From contig NZ_JBAWKA010000001.1 in NCBI RefSeq assembly GCF_043876815.1, positions 1,178,001 through 1,242,000 of the forward strand: a stretch of DNA of 64,000 bases, given 5' to 3'. The notes beneath the pieces were generated by a model that was not told the origin of the DNA, did not search any database, and worked only from the letters and a program-made list of their open reading frames with translations. How positions within the stretch are numbered: position 1 is the stretch's first letter; the number at the start of each line of letters is the position of its first letter. The stretch comes from Gaetbulibacter_A sp043876815. Its GTDB lineage: Bacteria > Bacteroidota > Bacteroidia > Flavobacteriales > Flavobacteriaceae. Shown here piece after piece: positions 9,245-16,911 of the stretch. Made by a program: the position numbers and the translations under genes.

Positions 9245-10228
9245 TTATGCCGTTATATTTTGTTTCTTAGCAATGGCTTCAGCGATTAATTTAGCGTGAA
9301 TTCTAGAGTTTTCAATAAACCATTTATGGGTTTCCATACCACCACAAATCACACCGGCCAAATACAAACCTTCCACATTTGATTCCATAGTTTCAGAATC
9401 GTAGTTAGGAATATGCTTCTCATCGTCCGACATTGTAATTCCGCTTTTTTCTAACAAATTAAAATTTGGTAAATAACCTGTAAGGGCTACAACATAATCG
9501 TTGTCTAATGAAATAATACCTTCCGGGGTTTGGATTTTAACCGAATTTTCTTTGATCGCTTTGATCTCGGAATTAAAATATGCCGTAATACTACCTTCTT
9601 CGATACGATTAATAATATCCGGCCGTACCCAATATTTTACCCGTTTGCCAATATCTTCACCACGTACCACCATAGTTACACGTCCCCCTTTGCGCCAAAT
9701 TTCTAAAGCGGCATCAACGGCAGAGTTACTGGCACCTACCACTACGACGTCCTGTAAGGTGTAGTTATGTGCTTCTTTGTAATAATGGGTTACCTTATCC
9801 AAATCCTCTCCAGGAACATTCAAAAGTTTTGGAATATCATAAAACCCAGTACAAATAATGACTTGATTAGATGTGTAAATAGCCTTATCCGTTTTGGTTT
9901 TAAAATGATCCGTTTGTTTTTCAATCTGGTTGACCCTCTCAAAGAGATGGATATTTAAATTGTTTGAGGTGGTCACCCGTCTGTAATATTCCAAGGCTTC
10001 ATCCCGGTTGGGTTTAGATTTGTTACTTATAAAAGGGATTTCATCTATTTCTAATTTTTCCGAAGATGAAAAGAATGTCATGTTTCTAGGGTAATTAAAA
10101 ATAGAATTTGTTAAGGCTCCCTTTTCTATGATAACATAATCCCAGTCTCTTTTCTTGCATTCTAAAGCACAGGCAATACCTATAGGGCCTCCACCTACAA
10201 TAACAATATCTTTTTTTATGGTTTTCAA
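9245..10228 (-). CDS. ypdA: YpdA-like FAD/NAD(P)-binding oxidoreductase (putative bacillithiol-disulfide reductase)
   Basis: A 327-residue flavoprotein of the thioredoxin-reductase fold. It has an FAD-binding Rossmann motif near the N-terminus (VIVGGGPIGIACALE) and an NAD(P)-binding motif in the middle (VVVGASNSAVDAALE). It lacks the CxxC pair of thioredoxin reductase, as YpdA does. The start is inferred to be TTG at 10228-10226: it overlaps the TGA of the upstream MFS gene as TTGA, the protein then begins just before the Rossmann strand, and longer in-frame versions would run 79 bases into the MFS gene. This overlap suggests translational coupling. YpdA reduces bacillithiol disulfide in Firmicutes; the role here is inferred. 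Confidence 0.85.
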   Translation of the reverse strand: MKTIKKDIVIVGGGPIGIACALECKKRDWDYVIIEKGALTNSIFNYPRNMTFFSSSEKLEIDEIPFISNKSKPNRDEALEYYRRVTTSNNLNIHLFERVNQIEKQTDHFKTKTDKAIYTSNQVIICTGFYDIPKLLNVPGEDLDKVTHYYKEAHNYTLQDVVVVGASNSAVDAALEIWRKGGRVTMVVRGEDIGKRVKYWVRPDIINRIEEGSITAYFNSEIKAIKENSVKIQTPEGIISLDNDYVVALTGYLPNFNLLEKSGITMSDDEKHIPNYDSETMESNVEGLYLAGVICGGMETHKWFIENSRIHAKLIAEAIAKKQNITA

Positions 10229-11454
10229 AATGATAATTCTTTTTCCTTTAAGCGTTTTTTTGAATTCAAATAATGTTTTAAGGCAATCAATAAGAGAATG
10301 CACATTACAGATAGCAAAGTTACGATATACCAGGTATTATTAAAACCTAATCGGGATACTAATCGCATTCCGACGTTATGACCAAATATATGCGCTATAG
10401 AAAATGAAATAGAATATAAGGCCATATACTCCCCTTGATTTCCTTTTTTTGCCCGGTCTAGTGCGAAGGCATTCGAAAATGGAAAAGCGATCATTTCTCC
10501 AAAGGTCATGAGCAGCATACCAACGATCAGAACGCCCGACCACAGGGTCATATTCAAAATAATAAAACTCAAACCTGTTAAAACAGCCCCGAAAAGCATG
10601 AGTCCGGTTTTAGTAATACGCGATGTCTCCAGCCATTTTATAAGTGGCATTTCAAAGATGAATATTAAAAACCCATTGCTACCGAGTAACATACCAATTT
10701 GCAGTTCGGAAAGTTGATGTGACTCTTTATAATATAAAGGCATGGTTGAAAAGTACTGTAGAAATACAATACCGAATAACACCATAGCAGCTAAAAATAT
10801 TAAAAATGCTTTATCCTTGTAGGCCGATTCCGGGTTTACATTTTTAACGTCGTCCTGGATCTTAGCTTTTTTAGGATTCAAGGTTACGATGAGCATCCAA
10901 GCTGCTAAAATGCAAGTGATACCATCAATCCAAAATAACCCTGCATAACTTACTGTGGTTATAATTAATCCGCCAATAGCCGGGCCGGCCGAAAACCCCA
11001 AATTAATGGCGAGTCTGATTAGGGTAACAGATCGTGTTTTGTTTTCAGGCTTACTGTAGGCGCTAAGAGCAACAAATAAGGCAGGCCGGAAAGCATCAGC
11101 TACCAGCATTACAACAAAAATACCCAAACAAAAACCGGCGAAGGTTTCAAAGAATTGAAGTAAAATAAAAAATATTCCGGTACCTATAAGACTATAAACC
11201 ATAACCTTATAATATCCGATGGCATCTGTAAGCTTACCGCCTAACCACGATCCGGCTACAGAACCTAAGCCGAAGGCACTCATGATCCAACCTACATCCT
11301 CCAGAGAAAACTCAAGTTTCTCTGTTAGGTAAAGCGACAAAAAAGGAATCACCATGGTTCCGGCACGGTTTATCAGGGTTATTAGTGCCAAAAACCAAAC
11401 CTCTCGGGATAGTCCTTTAAAGGTATTTATGTAACTTTTAAATAGCGTTTTCAT
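10225..11454 (-). CDS. MFS multidrug-type exporter
   Basis: A 409-residue membrane protein with about 12 transmembrane segments and a motif-A-like loop between segments 2 and 3 (GSWLGGKLTDAIGYYKV), characteristic of major facilitator drug:proton antiporters. The closest general type is the MdtH/YceE-like group. It is the first gene of an operon with the YpdA-like reductase. Its expression appears to be controlled by an upstream attenuator made of a leader ORF and a terminator that ends ten bases before the ATG, the arrangement known for inducible antibiotic-resistance genes. The substrate is unknown. Confidence 0.9.
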   Translation of the reverse strand: MKTLFKSYINTFKGLSREVWFLALITLINRAGTMVIPFLSLYLTEKLEFSLEDVGWIMSAFGLGSVAGSWLGGKLTDAIGYYKVMVYSLIGTGIFFILLQFFETFAGFCLGIFVVMLVADAFRPALFVALSAYSKPENKTRSVTLIRLAINLGFSAGPAIGGLIITTVSYAGLFWIDGITCILAAWMLIVTLNPKKAKIQDDVKNVNPESAYKDKAFLIFLAAMVLFGIVFLQYFSTMPLYYKESHQLSELQIGMLLGSNGFLIFIFEMPLIKWLETSRITKTGLMLFGAVLTGLSFIILNMTLWSGVLIVGMLLMTFGEMIAFPFSNAFALDRAKKGNQGEYMALYSISFSIAHIFGHNVGMRLVSRLGFNNTWYIVTLLSVMCILLLIALKHYLNSKKRLKEKELSF

Positions 11455-11463
11455 GAGTTGCTT

Positions 11464-11498
11464 AAAAATAAAAAAGTCCGACTTGGGCGTCGGACTTT
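11464..11498 (-). terminator. Intrinsic terminator in the leader of the MFS operon (attenuator)
   Basis: On the minus strand a 10-bp perfect stem (AAAGTCCGAC at 11498-11489 with GTCGGACTTT at 11482-11473, loop GCCCAA) is followed at once by a U-rich tract (TTTATTTTT). It lies between the leader ORF and the MFS start codon at 11454, so it can only act on transcripts heading into the MFS gene. Its 3' arm, AAGTCGGACTT, is repeated exactly at 11554-11544 inside the leader ORF, giving a competing antiterminator. Confidence 0.85.
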
Positions 11499-11529
11499 CA
11501 GAAATTGTTAATATAATAGGGTTATAACA

Positions 11530-11610
11530 TCACAATATACAATAAGTCCGACTTCTTTTAATATCAAAAGAAGCATATGATTTACAGGTTATTGCGACGA
11601 TTTGTGTCAT
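11530..11610 (-). CDS. 26-codon leader peptide of the MFS operon attenuator
   Basis: ATG at 11610 and TGA at 11532-11530 on the minus strand. The frame begins about 15 bases after the predicted transcription start and ends 32 bases before the terminator stem. The peptide begins MTQIVAITCKSYAS and ends in TYCIL. Within the frame lie an 8-bp hairpin (CTTCTTTT at 11573-11566 with AAAAGAAG at 11559-11552) and, directly after it, GTCGGACTT (11552-11544), which is perfectly complementary to the 5' arm of the terminator (11497-11489). A ribosome halted early in the frame would leave this segment free to block the terminator; one that reaches the stop codon would cover it. Confidence 0.7.
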   Translation of the reverse strand: MTQIVAITCKSYASFDIKRSRTYCIL

Positions 11611-11629
11611 TTTTTATTTTTCTATAAGT

Positions 11630-11637
11630 CAAATGTA
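11630..11637 (-). promoter_or_regulatory. Promoter -7 box for leader ORF and MFS-ypdA operon
   Basis: TACATTTG on the minus strand matches the Bacteroidota consensus TAnnTTTG exactly. A start about six bases downstream would give a very short 5' leader before the leader ORF at 11610. No clear TTG is seen at the -33 position. The region is shared with the divergent DUF1684 gene. Confidence 0.6.
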
Positions 11638-11681
11638 TATAAAATATTTTTAACTTGGTATTTTCCTTTATAATTAATTCC

Positions 11682-12287
11682 ATGAAATACATTTTAAGCG
11701 TTCTGACATTATTATTTTTCATTAGTAGTTGTTCACAAAAAAAAAAGCCACTTCCAGGAGAGACAGAATTTCAGAAAAACTTGAATGCAGAGTTTAAAGA
11801 TGCCACAACCTCACCTTTAAAAGAAAAGGATTTGAAAACTTTTAATGGTCTGGAGTTTTTCAATGTCGATTCCAATTTTGTGGTGAATGCAAAATTTGTT
11901 CGAACTCCAGACGAGAAGCCTTTCAAAATGAAGACTACAACAGATAGATTGCCCATTTACACCAAATATGGTGAGGTGAATTTTGAACTGAATGGGAAAT
12001 CCTTCAATTTAAACGTTTACCAAAATGAAAAATTGATGAAAGAAGAAGGTTATGAAGATTATTTGTTTTTGCCTTTTTTAGACGAAACCAATGGATTGGA
12101 AAGTTATGGTGGTGGACGATACCTAGATCTAAGAATTCCGGAGGGGAATAGTTTAACGATCGATTTTAATAATGCTTATAATCCTTATTGCGCTTACAAC
12201 GATAAATATTCCTGCCCTATTGTGCCGCGTATTAATTACTTGAAAACAAGGATTGAAGCGGGGGTTAAAAACTTTAAGAAGTACTAA
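11682..12287 (+). CDS. DUF1684 lipoprotein
   Basis: Starting at ATG 11682 the product has 201 residues with a lipoprotein signal (MKYILSVLTLLFFISSC, cysteine 17). An upstream ATG at 11655 would add an unlikely pre-sequence. The C-terminal half contains YGGGRYLDLRIP and FNNAYNPYCAYNDKYSCPIVP, the typical signature of DUF1684, whose members are envelope proteins of unknown function. Convergent with crcB. Confidence 0.85.
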   Translation: MKYILSVLTLLFFISSCSQKKKPLPGETEFQKNLNAEFKDATTSPLKEKDLKTFNGLEFFNVDSNFVVNAKFVRTPDEKPFKMKTTTDRLPIYTKYGEVNFELNGKSFNLNVYQNEKLMKEEGYEDYLFLPFLDETNGLESYGGGRYLDLRIPEGNSLTIDFNNAYNPYCAYNDKYSCPIVPRINYLKTRIEAGVKNFKKY

Positions 12288-12305
12288 TTTTAAAAGTTCT
12301 GGATT

Positions 12306-12671
12306 TTATTTTACGAGATACATGCCCCAAAATACAGCCAGGAATCCCAAAACAAAACTCGCTATAGTATAAATAGCGAAGCTGGTAAAATCACCTGATC
12401 TTAAAAACAAATGGTTTTCATAAGCGAATGTCGAGAAGGTAGTAAAGCCACCACAAAATCCCGTTGCTAAAAGTAAAATTTGTCCATGTGAGAGGGTATT
12501 GTTTTTCGAGACGATCCCAAAAATGACGCCTATCAGTAAACTACCTATAAAATTGACTGCAAATGTGCCGTACGGGATACCTGAGGCTGAACTGTTTAAA
12601 TATTTTCCGATAAGGAAACGTAGAACACTCCCAAATCCGCCACCGATGAATACAAGAAGCAAATTTTTCAT
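12306..12671 (-). CDS. crcB: CrcB/Fluc-type fluoride ion channel
   Basis: A 121-residue protein with four predicted transmembrane helices and the family signatures GGGFGSVLRF near the N-terminus and GFCGGFTTFSTFAYE in the second half. It exports fluoride as an antiparallel dimer. The start codon lies one base after the stop of the upstream gene, so it is translated from the same message as the SRPBCC/GyrI-like protein. No fluoride riboswitch was seen upstream. Confidence 0.95.
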   Translation of the reverse strand: MKNLLLVFIGGGFGSVLRFLIGKYLNSSASGIPYGTFAVNFIGSLLIGVIFGIVSKNNTLSHGQILLLATGFCGGFTTFSTFAYENHLFLRSGDFTSFAIYTIASFVLGFLAVFWGMYLVK

Positions 12672-12672
12672 A

Positions 12673-13689
12673 TTATTCGAGCGCTATGAAAATTTCAGTA
12701 ATCCAATCAGCGGGGTTAGGTGTTGTTTTTGGATCGGTAACATAAAGTTCGATCATTGGCCCATCATCACTGGCTTTTAAATTGTATTGACTGATATAAT
12801 TATTGGCCTTTTCCCAGGCTTCGTTTAAGTTGGAATAATCACCCTTTAAAGTTGTCTTTAAGGCTTTAAAAGACTCAAGTTGTCCCGTTAAAATATCTGG
12901 ACTCGTGGTTATTACTTTTTCTGTTGTTGGGATACAACTTGAAAATAACACCGCATTATTATCACGATCCCATTTATGGAACAATACAAATGGTGATCCG
13001 GCCGTCGTTATCTGGTTAGACCTTACAAATTGTTTTAGGTATGACAATGATTCTTCCATTTTCTTAGGAAAGACATCCATCTTACAAGAAGTACTGGTGT
13101 ATAAATAAAAACCACCACTATGATTGGTGATTCCATCTACAGTTATGGTGTACATACTCATTTGAGCAGTTATGAAACTGTCTAATTTTTTTAAACCATC
13201 CTCCAATTGTGATTTTATTCTATTTTCAATACCACCACTTATAATAGATTTTGCTTTAAACCTAAAAGAGAGATCCTCCAATACCAAGGTAAAAGCAATA
13301 TTCGTGGTATTTTCAGATGTACTAAAACTCCAGAGACCATTCATAGGAGGGAAGTTTTCGTACTGGATCTTTTGCTGAATTAATTTTTCCGGGTTAACGC
13401 TTTCCGTTTCAACCATCCCCGAATGCTTATCCAATTCCCAAGACAAACTGCTTTCGGGACCAACTCCTGAACCTGAAATTGTAACTACGAGATCGGGTTG
13501 TTTTTCGGTTAGTGATAACCATGGGTCCCAATTATTAAAATCGTTCACGATATTATACGCCACGGGTATTGGCACATCCATGTTTTTAGTGACAGTTATT
13601 TTATATTCGCTAGGCTGCAGGGCGACGTAAACGGAGAAGCCAATAACGGCAATTAAGAGTAGAAAAAGTAGATACTTTAAGGCCTTCAT
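12673..13689 (-). CDS. SRPBCC-fold protein fused to a GyrI/effector-binding-like domain
   Basis: Starting at the ATG at 13689 (an earlier in-frame ATG at 13716 adds nine residues before a clean membrane anchor) the protein has 338 residues. Residues about 1-25 are a single transmembrane segment; 30-165 look like a polyketide-cyclase/START (SRPBCC) fold with the NDFNNWDPWL motif; the C-terminal half resembles the GyrI-like effector-binding domain of AraC-type regulators. Such combinations bind small hydrophobic ligands. Its ligand is unknown. First gene of a two-gene unit with crcB. Confidence 0.8.
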   Translation of the reverse strand: MKALKYLLFLLLIAVIGFSVYVALQPSEYKITVTKNMDVPIPVAYNIVNDFNNWDPWLSLTEKQPDLVVTISGSGVGPESSLSWELDKHSGMVETESVNPEKLIQQKIQYENFPPMNGLWSFSTSENTTNIAFTLVLEDLSFRFKAKSIISGGIENRIKSQLEDGLKKLDSFITAQMSMYTITVDGITNHSGGFYLYTSTSCKMDVFPKKMEESLSYLKQFVRSNQITTAGSPFVLFHKWDRDNNAVLFSSCIPTTEKVITTSPDILTGQLESFKALKTTLKGDYSNLNEAWEKANNYISQYNLKASDDGPMIELYVTDPKTTPNPADWITEIFIALE

Positions 13690-13790
13690 TATAATAATAG
13701 GGTTAGTTATTACCAAAGATAATCAATTTTAAATTTGGAATAATAAATTCGCAAATTTCAAAGGCTTCAGTCTAAAATTAACATGGTTAA

Positions 13791-13934
13791 TCGCCTTATA
13801 ACGGTTATGTTAACCCTGTTTTAGTTCCTGTAACCAATGATGCCGGGGACATAATTGATATTAAAATAGAACAACCTGAAAGTTTTCCAGCACAAATGCT
13901 AAGCTATAGCAAGTACTATAATTTTTTACCCTAA
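13791..13934 (+). pseudogene. C-terminal gene remnant, probably of dipeptidyl-peptidase III (M49)
   Basis: A 47-codon open frame without a start codon, directly after an in-frame TAA at 13788-13790, translates to a coherent protein end: it contains NGYVNPVLVPVTNDAGDIID and then AQMLSYSKYYNFLP before TAA at 13932. The pattern GYVNPVLVPV...QML-YSK-Y-FLP resembles, from memory, the extreme C-terminus of Bacteroidota dipeptidyl-peptidase III. A strong terminator follows 31 bases later. No upstream part of such an enzyme is present. This looks like the leftover end of a deleted gene. Confidence 0.5.
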
Positions 13935-13964
13935 ATCAATTAGTTAATTCAAGGGTTTCAAAAA

Positions 13965-13998
13965 AAAACAGATCCTCTCTCATGGATCTGTTTTTTTA
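13965..13998. terminator. Bidirectional intrinsic terminator
   Basis: AACAGATCC (13967-13975) pairs with GGATCTGTT (13984-13992), with A-tract before and T-tract after, so it can end transcripts from both sides: the remnant on the plus strand and the small membrane genes on the minus strand. Confidence 0.85.
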
Positions 13999-14066
13999 TT
14001 AACGCTGAAAGCTAACAAGATTAAATTGACAACTATCAGGGTTGCAATAATTAATAGTAAGGTCAT
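13980..14066 (-). CDS. Putative 28-residue single-pass membrane micropeptide
   Basis: ATG at 14066 to TGA at 13982-13980 on the minus strand. The product is one uninterrupted hydrophobic helix (starts MTLLLIIATLIVVNLILLAF) followed by a short basic tail SVNKKTDP, the classic form of a bacterial single-pass microprotein with its C-terminus in the cytoplasm. Its stop codon lies inside the loop of the terminator. It is downstream of the 61-residue membrane protein gene in the same direction. It could also be a decayed N-terminus of a larger anchored protein. Confidence 0.35.
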   Translation of the reverse strand: MTLLLIIATLIVVNLILLAFSVNKKTDP

Positions 14067-14157
14067 TTCATCTGATTTAATAGCTACCTTGTAGATGTGG
14101 GGCTTTTAAAAAGGTTGCGTGACTTTTTTAATTTTTTTTCAATAAAAAAATAAAAGA

Positions 14158-14343
14158 CTATTTAAAGAAGAATTTTATAGCTGAGATCAGTAAAATGAAA
14201 GCTATAAACGCTATGAGAATCCATATGCTACCCGCATAAAAACGCTTGTGAAGCTTAAGGTCTTTACGATACGTATAGCCTATTATGATTGCAAAAACAA
14301 TAATAAATAAAAGCGCGAAAATCTTTTGACCGTTACTGAACAT
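14158..14343 (-). CDS. Small membrane protein, 61 residues, function unknown
   Basis: Two transmembrane helices flank a basic loop with TYRKDLKLHKRFY. The ATG at 14343 (MFSNGQKIF) is preferred over the in-frame ATG at 14361, because proteins of this type in Flavobacteriaceae, as far as I recall, begin at that methionine. It is divergent from the MazG-like gene, 38 bases apart, and upstream of a 28-residue hydrophobic frame. Function unknown. Confidence 0.7.
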   Translation of the reverse strand: MFSNGQKIFALLFIIVFAIIIGYTYRKDLKLHKRFYAGSIWILIAFIAFILLISAIKFFFK

Positions 14344-14381
14344 ATACCTATTTTTATGCAAATTTAACCAAAACGAACTAC

Positions 14382-14768
14382 ATGGAAAACAAAATAAATG
14401 CTGTAAAAGAATTTCACGCTGCCTTTAAATTAGGATTTCGTGAAACACCAAAAGCCGATCTTGGAATGGCTAAAAATCTCCTTCGTTATAAATTGATGCG
14501 TGAAGAAAATGAAGAATATTTAGAAGCGGCAAATAACAACGATCTGGTTGAGGTGGCAGATGCTCTAGGAGACCTCTTATATATTTTGTGTGGCACCATT
14601 ATAGAACATGGATTGCAATACAAGATCGAGGAAGTTTTTGATGAAATTCAACGCAGTAATATGAGTAAGTTAGGCGAAAATGGAGAACCCATTTATCGGG
14701 AGGATGGTAAAGTACTTAAGGGCCCAAATTATTTTAAACCCAATATTGATGCTATTTTAAGTAAATAA
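14382..14768 (+). CDS. MazG/HisE-like nucleoside triphosphate pyrophosphohydrolase
   Basis: A 128-residue all-alpha NTP pyrophosphatase. The metal-binding acidic pattern E-x-x-E followed by E-x-x-D is visible in REENEEYLEA and VEVADALGDLLYI. Such enzymes cleave non-canonical or excess (d)NTPs to monophosphates. The C-terminal part (GPNYFKPNI) is typical of the group related to phosphoribosyl-ATP pyrophosphohydrolase. The exact substrate is unknown. Monocistronic, ended by a strong terminator. Confidence 0.85.
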   Translation: MENKINAVKEFHAAFKLGFRETPKADLGMAKNLLRYKLMREENEEYLEAANNNDLVEVADALGDLLYILCGTIIEHGLQYKIEEVFDEIQRSNMSKLGENGEPIYREDGKVLKGPNYFKPNIDAILSK

Positions 14769-14796
14769 GAAAAGGAAGCCTTGGGCTTCCTTTTCT
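14768..14796. terminator. Intrinsic terminator between mazG-like gene and ilvE
   Basis: A 13-bp perfect stem: AGAAAAGGAAGCC at 14768-14780 and GGCTTCCTTTTCT at 14784-14796, with loop TTG. It overlaps the stop codon of the upstream gene and sits between two convergent genes. Confidence 0.85.
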
Positions 14797-14816
14797 ATTA
14801 TAAAAAACAGTCTATA

Positions 14817-15884
14817 TTATAAAACCTTATAACGCCAACCAAATGGATCCTCGGCTTTATTGGTTTGAATATCTGTAATAGCTTTCTTTAAAGAGTGAGC
14901 ATATGGTTCTTCAAGTTCCGGTAAATCAAAATCTTCACCTTTATACCCAAAACCTGAAATAGGTGAAATTACTGCAGCAGTACCGGCACCAAAAAGTTCT
15001 TTTAGTGATCCGTTCTTGGCAGCTTCAACTAATTCCGTAACGGTAATTTTTCTAACTTCAACATTAATACCTTTCGATTTTGCTAATTCAATGATACTTT
15101 TTCTGGTAATACCATCTAAAATACGATCGCTTGTCGGACTGGTAATTAATGTATCATTAATACGAATGAAAACATTCATTGCCCCTGCTTCTTCTATATA
15201 TTCATGCGATGTGTCATCAGTCCAAATAACTTGCTGGTAGCCTTTATCAATAGCAAGTTGTGTTGGATAAAATTGACCAGCATAGTTACCGCCGGCTTTT
15301 GCATATCCCACACCACCGTTAGCAGATCGTGAATATTTTTCTTCGATCAAAACTTTAACCTTACCAGAAAAGTACGATCCTGATGGTGCTGTACAAATTA
15401 TAAATTTATAGGCATCGGCAGGAGATGCATGCAGCCCTGTCCCAGATGCAAAAACAAACGGGCGAATATACAGAGAGCTTCCTTCTTTCTGAGGAATCCA
15501 ATCCTGATCTACTTCCAACAAAGTTTTTAAACCATCCATAAAATAAGACTCCGGTAGTTCCGGTATGGCTAATCGCTTCGATGAAATATTCAAGCGTTTA
15601 AAATTCTCTAGAGGTCTGAATAACCATACACCGCCGTCTCGATCCTTGTACGACTTCATGCCTTCAAAAACAGATTGTCCATAATGGAAAATTTTAGCGG
15701 AAGGTTCGAGGCTTATGGGCTGGTATGGCATTACTTTAGGCGCATTCCACTTGCCGTTTTCGTAATCACAAACCAACATATGGTCTGAATATACCTGCCC
15801 AAATTTTAAATGATCAAAATCGATTTCATTTATTTTAGAAGTTTCTGCTTTTATAACTTCTATGTCATTTATAAGTACACTCAT
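14817..15884 (-). CDS. ilvE: Branched-chain amino acid aminotransferase
   Basis: A 355-residue fold-type IV PLP enzyme that transfers the amino group between glutamate and the branched-chain 2-oxo acids. The PLP-binding lysine is K196 in GYAKAGGNYAGQF; FHYGQSVFEGMK near residue 70 is another family signature. The length matches the longer eukaryote-like BCAT group. It is a single gene with a promoter box at 15904-15911. Confidence 0.96.
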   Translation of the reverse strand: MSVLINDIEVIKAETSKINEIDFDHLKFGQVYSDHMLVCDYENGKWNAPKVMPYQPISLEPSAKIFHYGQSVFEGMKSYKDRDGGVWLFRPLENFKRLNISSKRLAIPELPESYFMDGLKTLLEVDQDWIPQKEGSSLYIRPFVFASGTGLHASPADAYKFIICTAPSGSYFSGKVKVLIEEKYSRSANGGVGYAKAGGNYAGQFYPTQLAIDKGYQQVIWTDDTSHEYIEEAGAMNVFIRINDTLITSPTSDRILDGITRKSIIELAKSKGINVEVRKITVTELVEAAKNGSLKELFGAGTAAVISPISGFGYKGEDFDLPELEEPYAHSLKKAITDIQTNKAEDPFGWRYKVL

Positions 15885-15903
15885 GGTTTCTTATTTAGTG
15901 ATG

Positions 15904-15911
15904 CAAATTTA
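15904..15911 (-). promoter_or_regulatory. Promoter -7 box for ilvE
   Basis: TAAATTTG on the minus strand fits TAnnTTTG exactly, 20 bases before the ilvE ATG. No good -33 TTG at the usual distance. Confidence 0.5.
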
Positions 15912-16094
15912 AGTAAAAGCAACTTAAAAAATATGTAATGTGTAGCTAATTCGTTTAAAATTAAAAGTTTTGTATGTTGTTTTCAAAAACACTGGTAAAA
16001 ATAGGTTAAAAGTGTTAAATCAATTGCTGAAATTTTATTGAGATGTATTGAACTTCTTTTGAAGAAAACTGAAATCAACTAAAAATCAAATTAG

Positions 16095-16102
16095 TACTTT
16101 TG
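16095..16102 (+). promoter_or_regulatory. Promoter -7 box for mnmD
   Basis: TACTTTTG fits TAnnTTTG exactly and lies 35 bases before the TTG start codon at 16137. Confidence 0.5.
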
Positions 16103-16136
16103 ATGATATTCATGACCTGTAACTATTTAAGATTCA

Positions 16137-16823
16137 TTGAAACGAGAAATAATTATAACAGCTGATGGCTCTGCCACTATTCATTTACCAGACTGGAACG
16201 AGCAGTATCATTCCAAACATGGCGCTATTCAGGAAGCCTATCATGTTTTTATCAAGCATGGTTTACATCATTTTGTTGGTCAAAAAATGGCTGACAAAGA
16301 TTTGGATATCACTATTTTAGAAATAGGCTTTGGCACAGGGTTAAATGCTTTTATAACACTATTGGAGGCTTTAAAATTAAATTGTTCAGTGCGCTACACG
16401 GGTGTTGAAGCCTATCCAGTAGCGTTGGAAGATATCCGTCGTTTAAATTATACCAATAAACTTGATGTGCCAAACCTTAAAAATGTTTTTGAGCAATTTC
16501 ATGAGATCTCCTGGGATGAGGTTCACAACATTTCCGAGACCTTTAAATTAGAAAAACAACAGAAGTTCTTTGAGGATATTAAGGATCAATCTCGTTTTGA
16601 TCTCATTTATTTTGATGCTTTTGGAGCGCGTGTTCAGCCTGAATTATGGGAGGTTGCTATTTTTAAACGGATGTTTGAGGCTTTAAAAGAAAAAGGTGTT
16701 TTAGTTACCTATGCCGCCAAGGGAAGTGTTCGCAGGGCTATGCAAGAGGTAGGTTTTACTGTAGAACGGCTTCCTGGTCCGCCGGGGAAACGAGAGATGC
16801 TGAGAGCTACTAAATTGCTATAA
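16137..16823 (+). CDS. mnmD: tRNA (5-methylaminomethyl-2-thiouridine)-methyltransferase, MnmD type
   Basis: A 228-residue SAM-dependent methyltransferase matching the MnmC N-terminal domain as a stand-alone protein. The SAM-binding loop is LEIGFGTGLNAF and the family signature FDAFGARVQPELW is present. It completes the mnm5s2U modification at wobble position 34. The start must be TTG at 16137, because an in-frame TAA lies three codons upstream and no ATG is available before the conserved N-terminus. The FAD domain of the bifunctional E. coli MnmC is absent. Confidence 0.9.
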   Translation: MKREIIITADGSATIHLPDWNEQYHSKHGAIQEAYHVFIKHGLHHFVGQKMADKDLDITILEIGFGTGLNAFITLLEALKLNCSVRYTGVEAYPVALEDIRRLNYTNKLDVPNLKNVFEQFHEISWDEVHNISETFKLEKQQKFFEDIKDQSRFDLIYFDAFGARVQPELWEVAIFKRMFEALKEKGVLVTYAAKGSVRRAMQEVGFTVERLPGPPGKREMLRATKLL

Positions 16824-16911
16824 TGATCTAACAGGATTTTAAAGGTGTTAAAGCTATTCTAAAAGAGCCCACTTAGCCTTTTTGATTTCGTATCTTTACA
16901 TAAAAAAGAAA

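Noticed and set aside
12306..13720. Fluoride riboswitch for crcB
   Set aside because: crcB is the second gene, one base after the upstream stop codon, and no fluoride aptamer motif is visible upstream of either gene.
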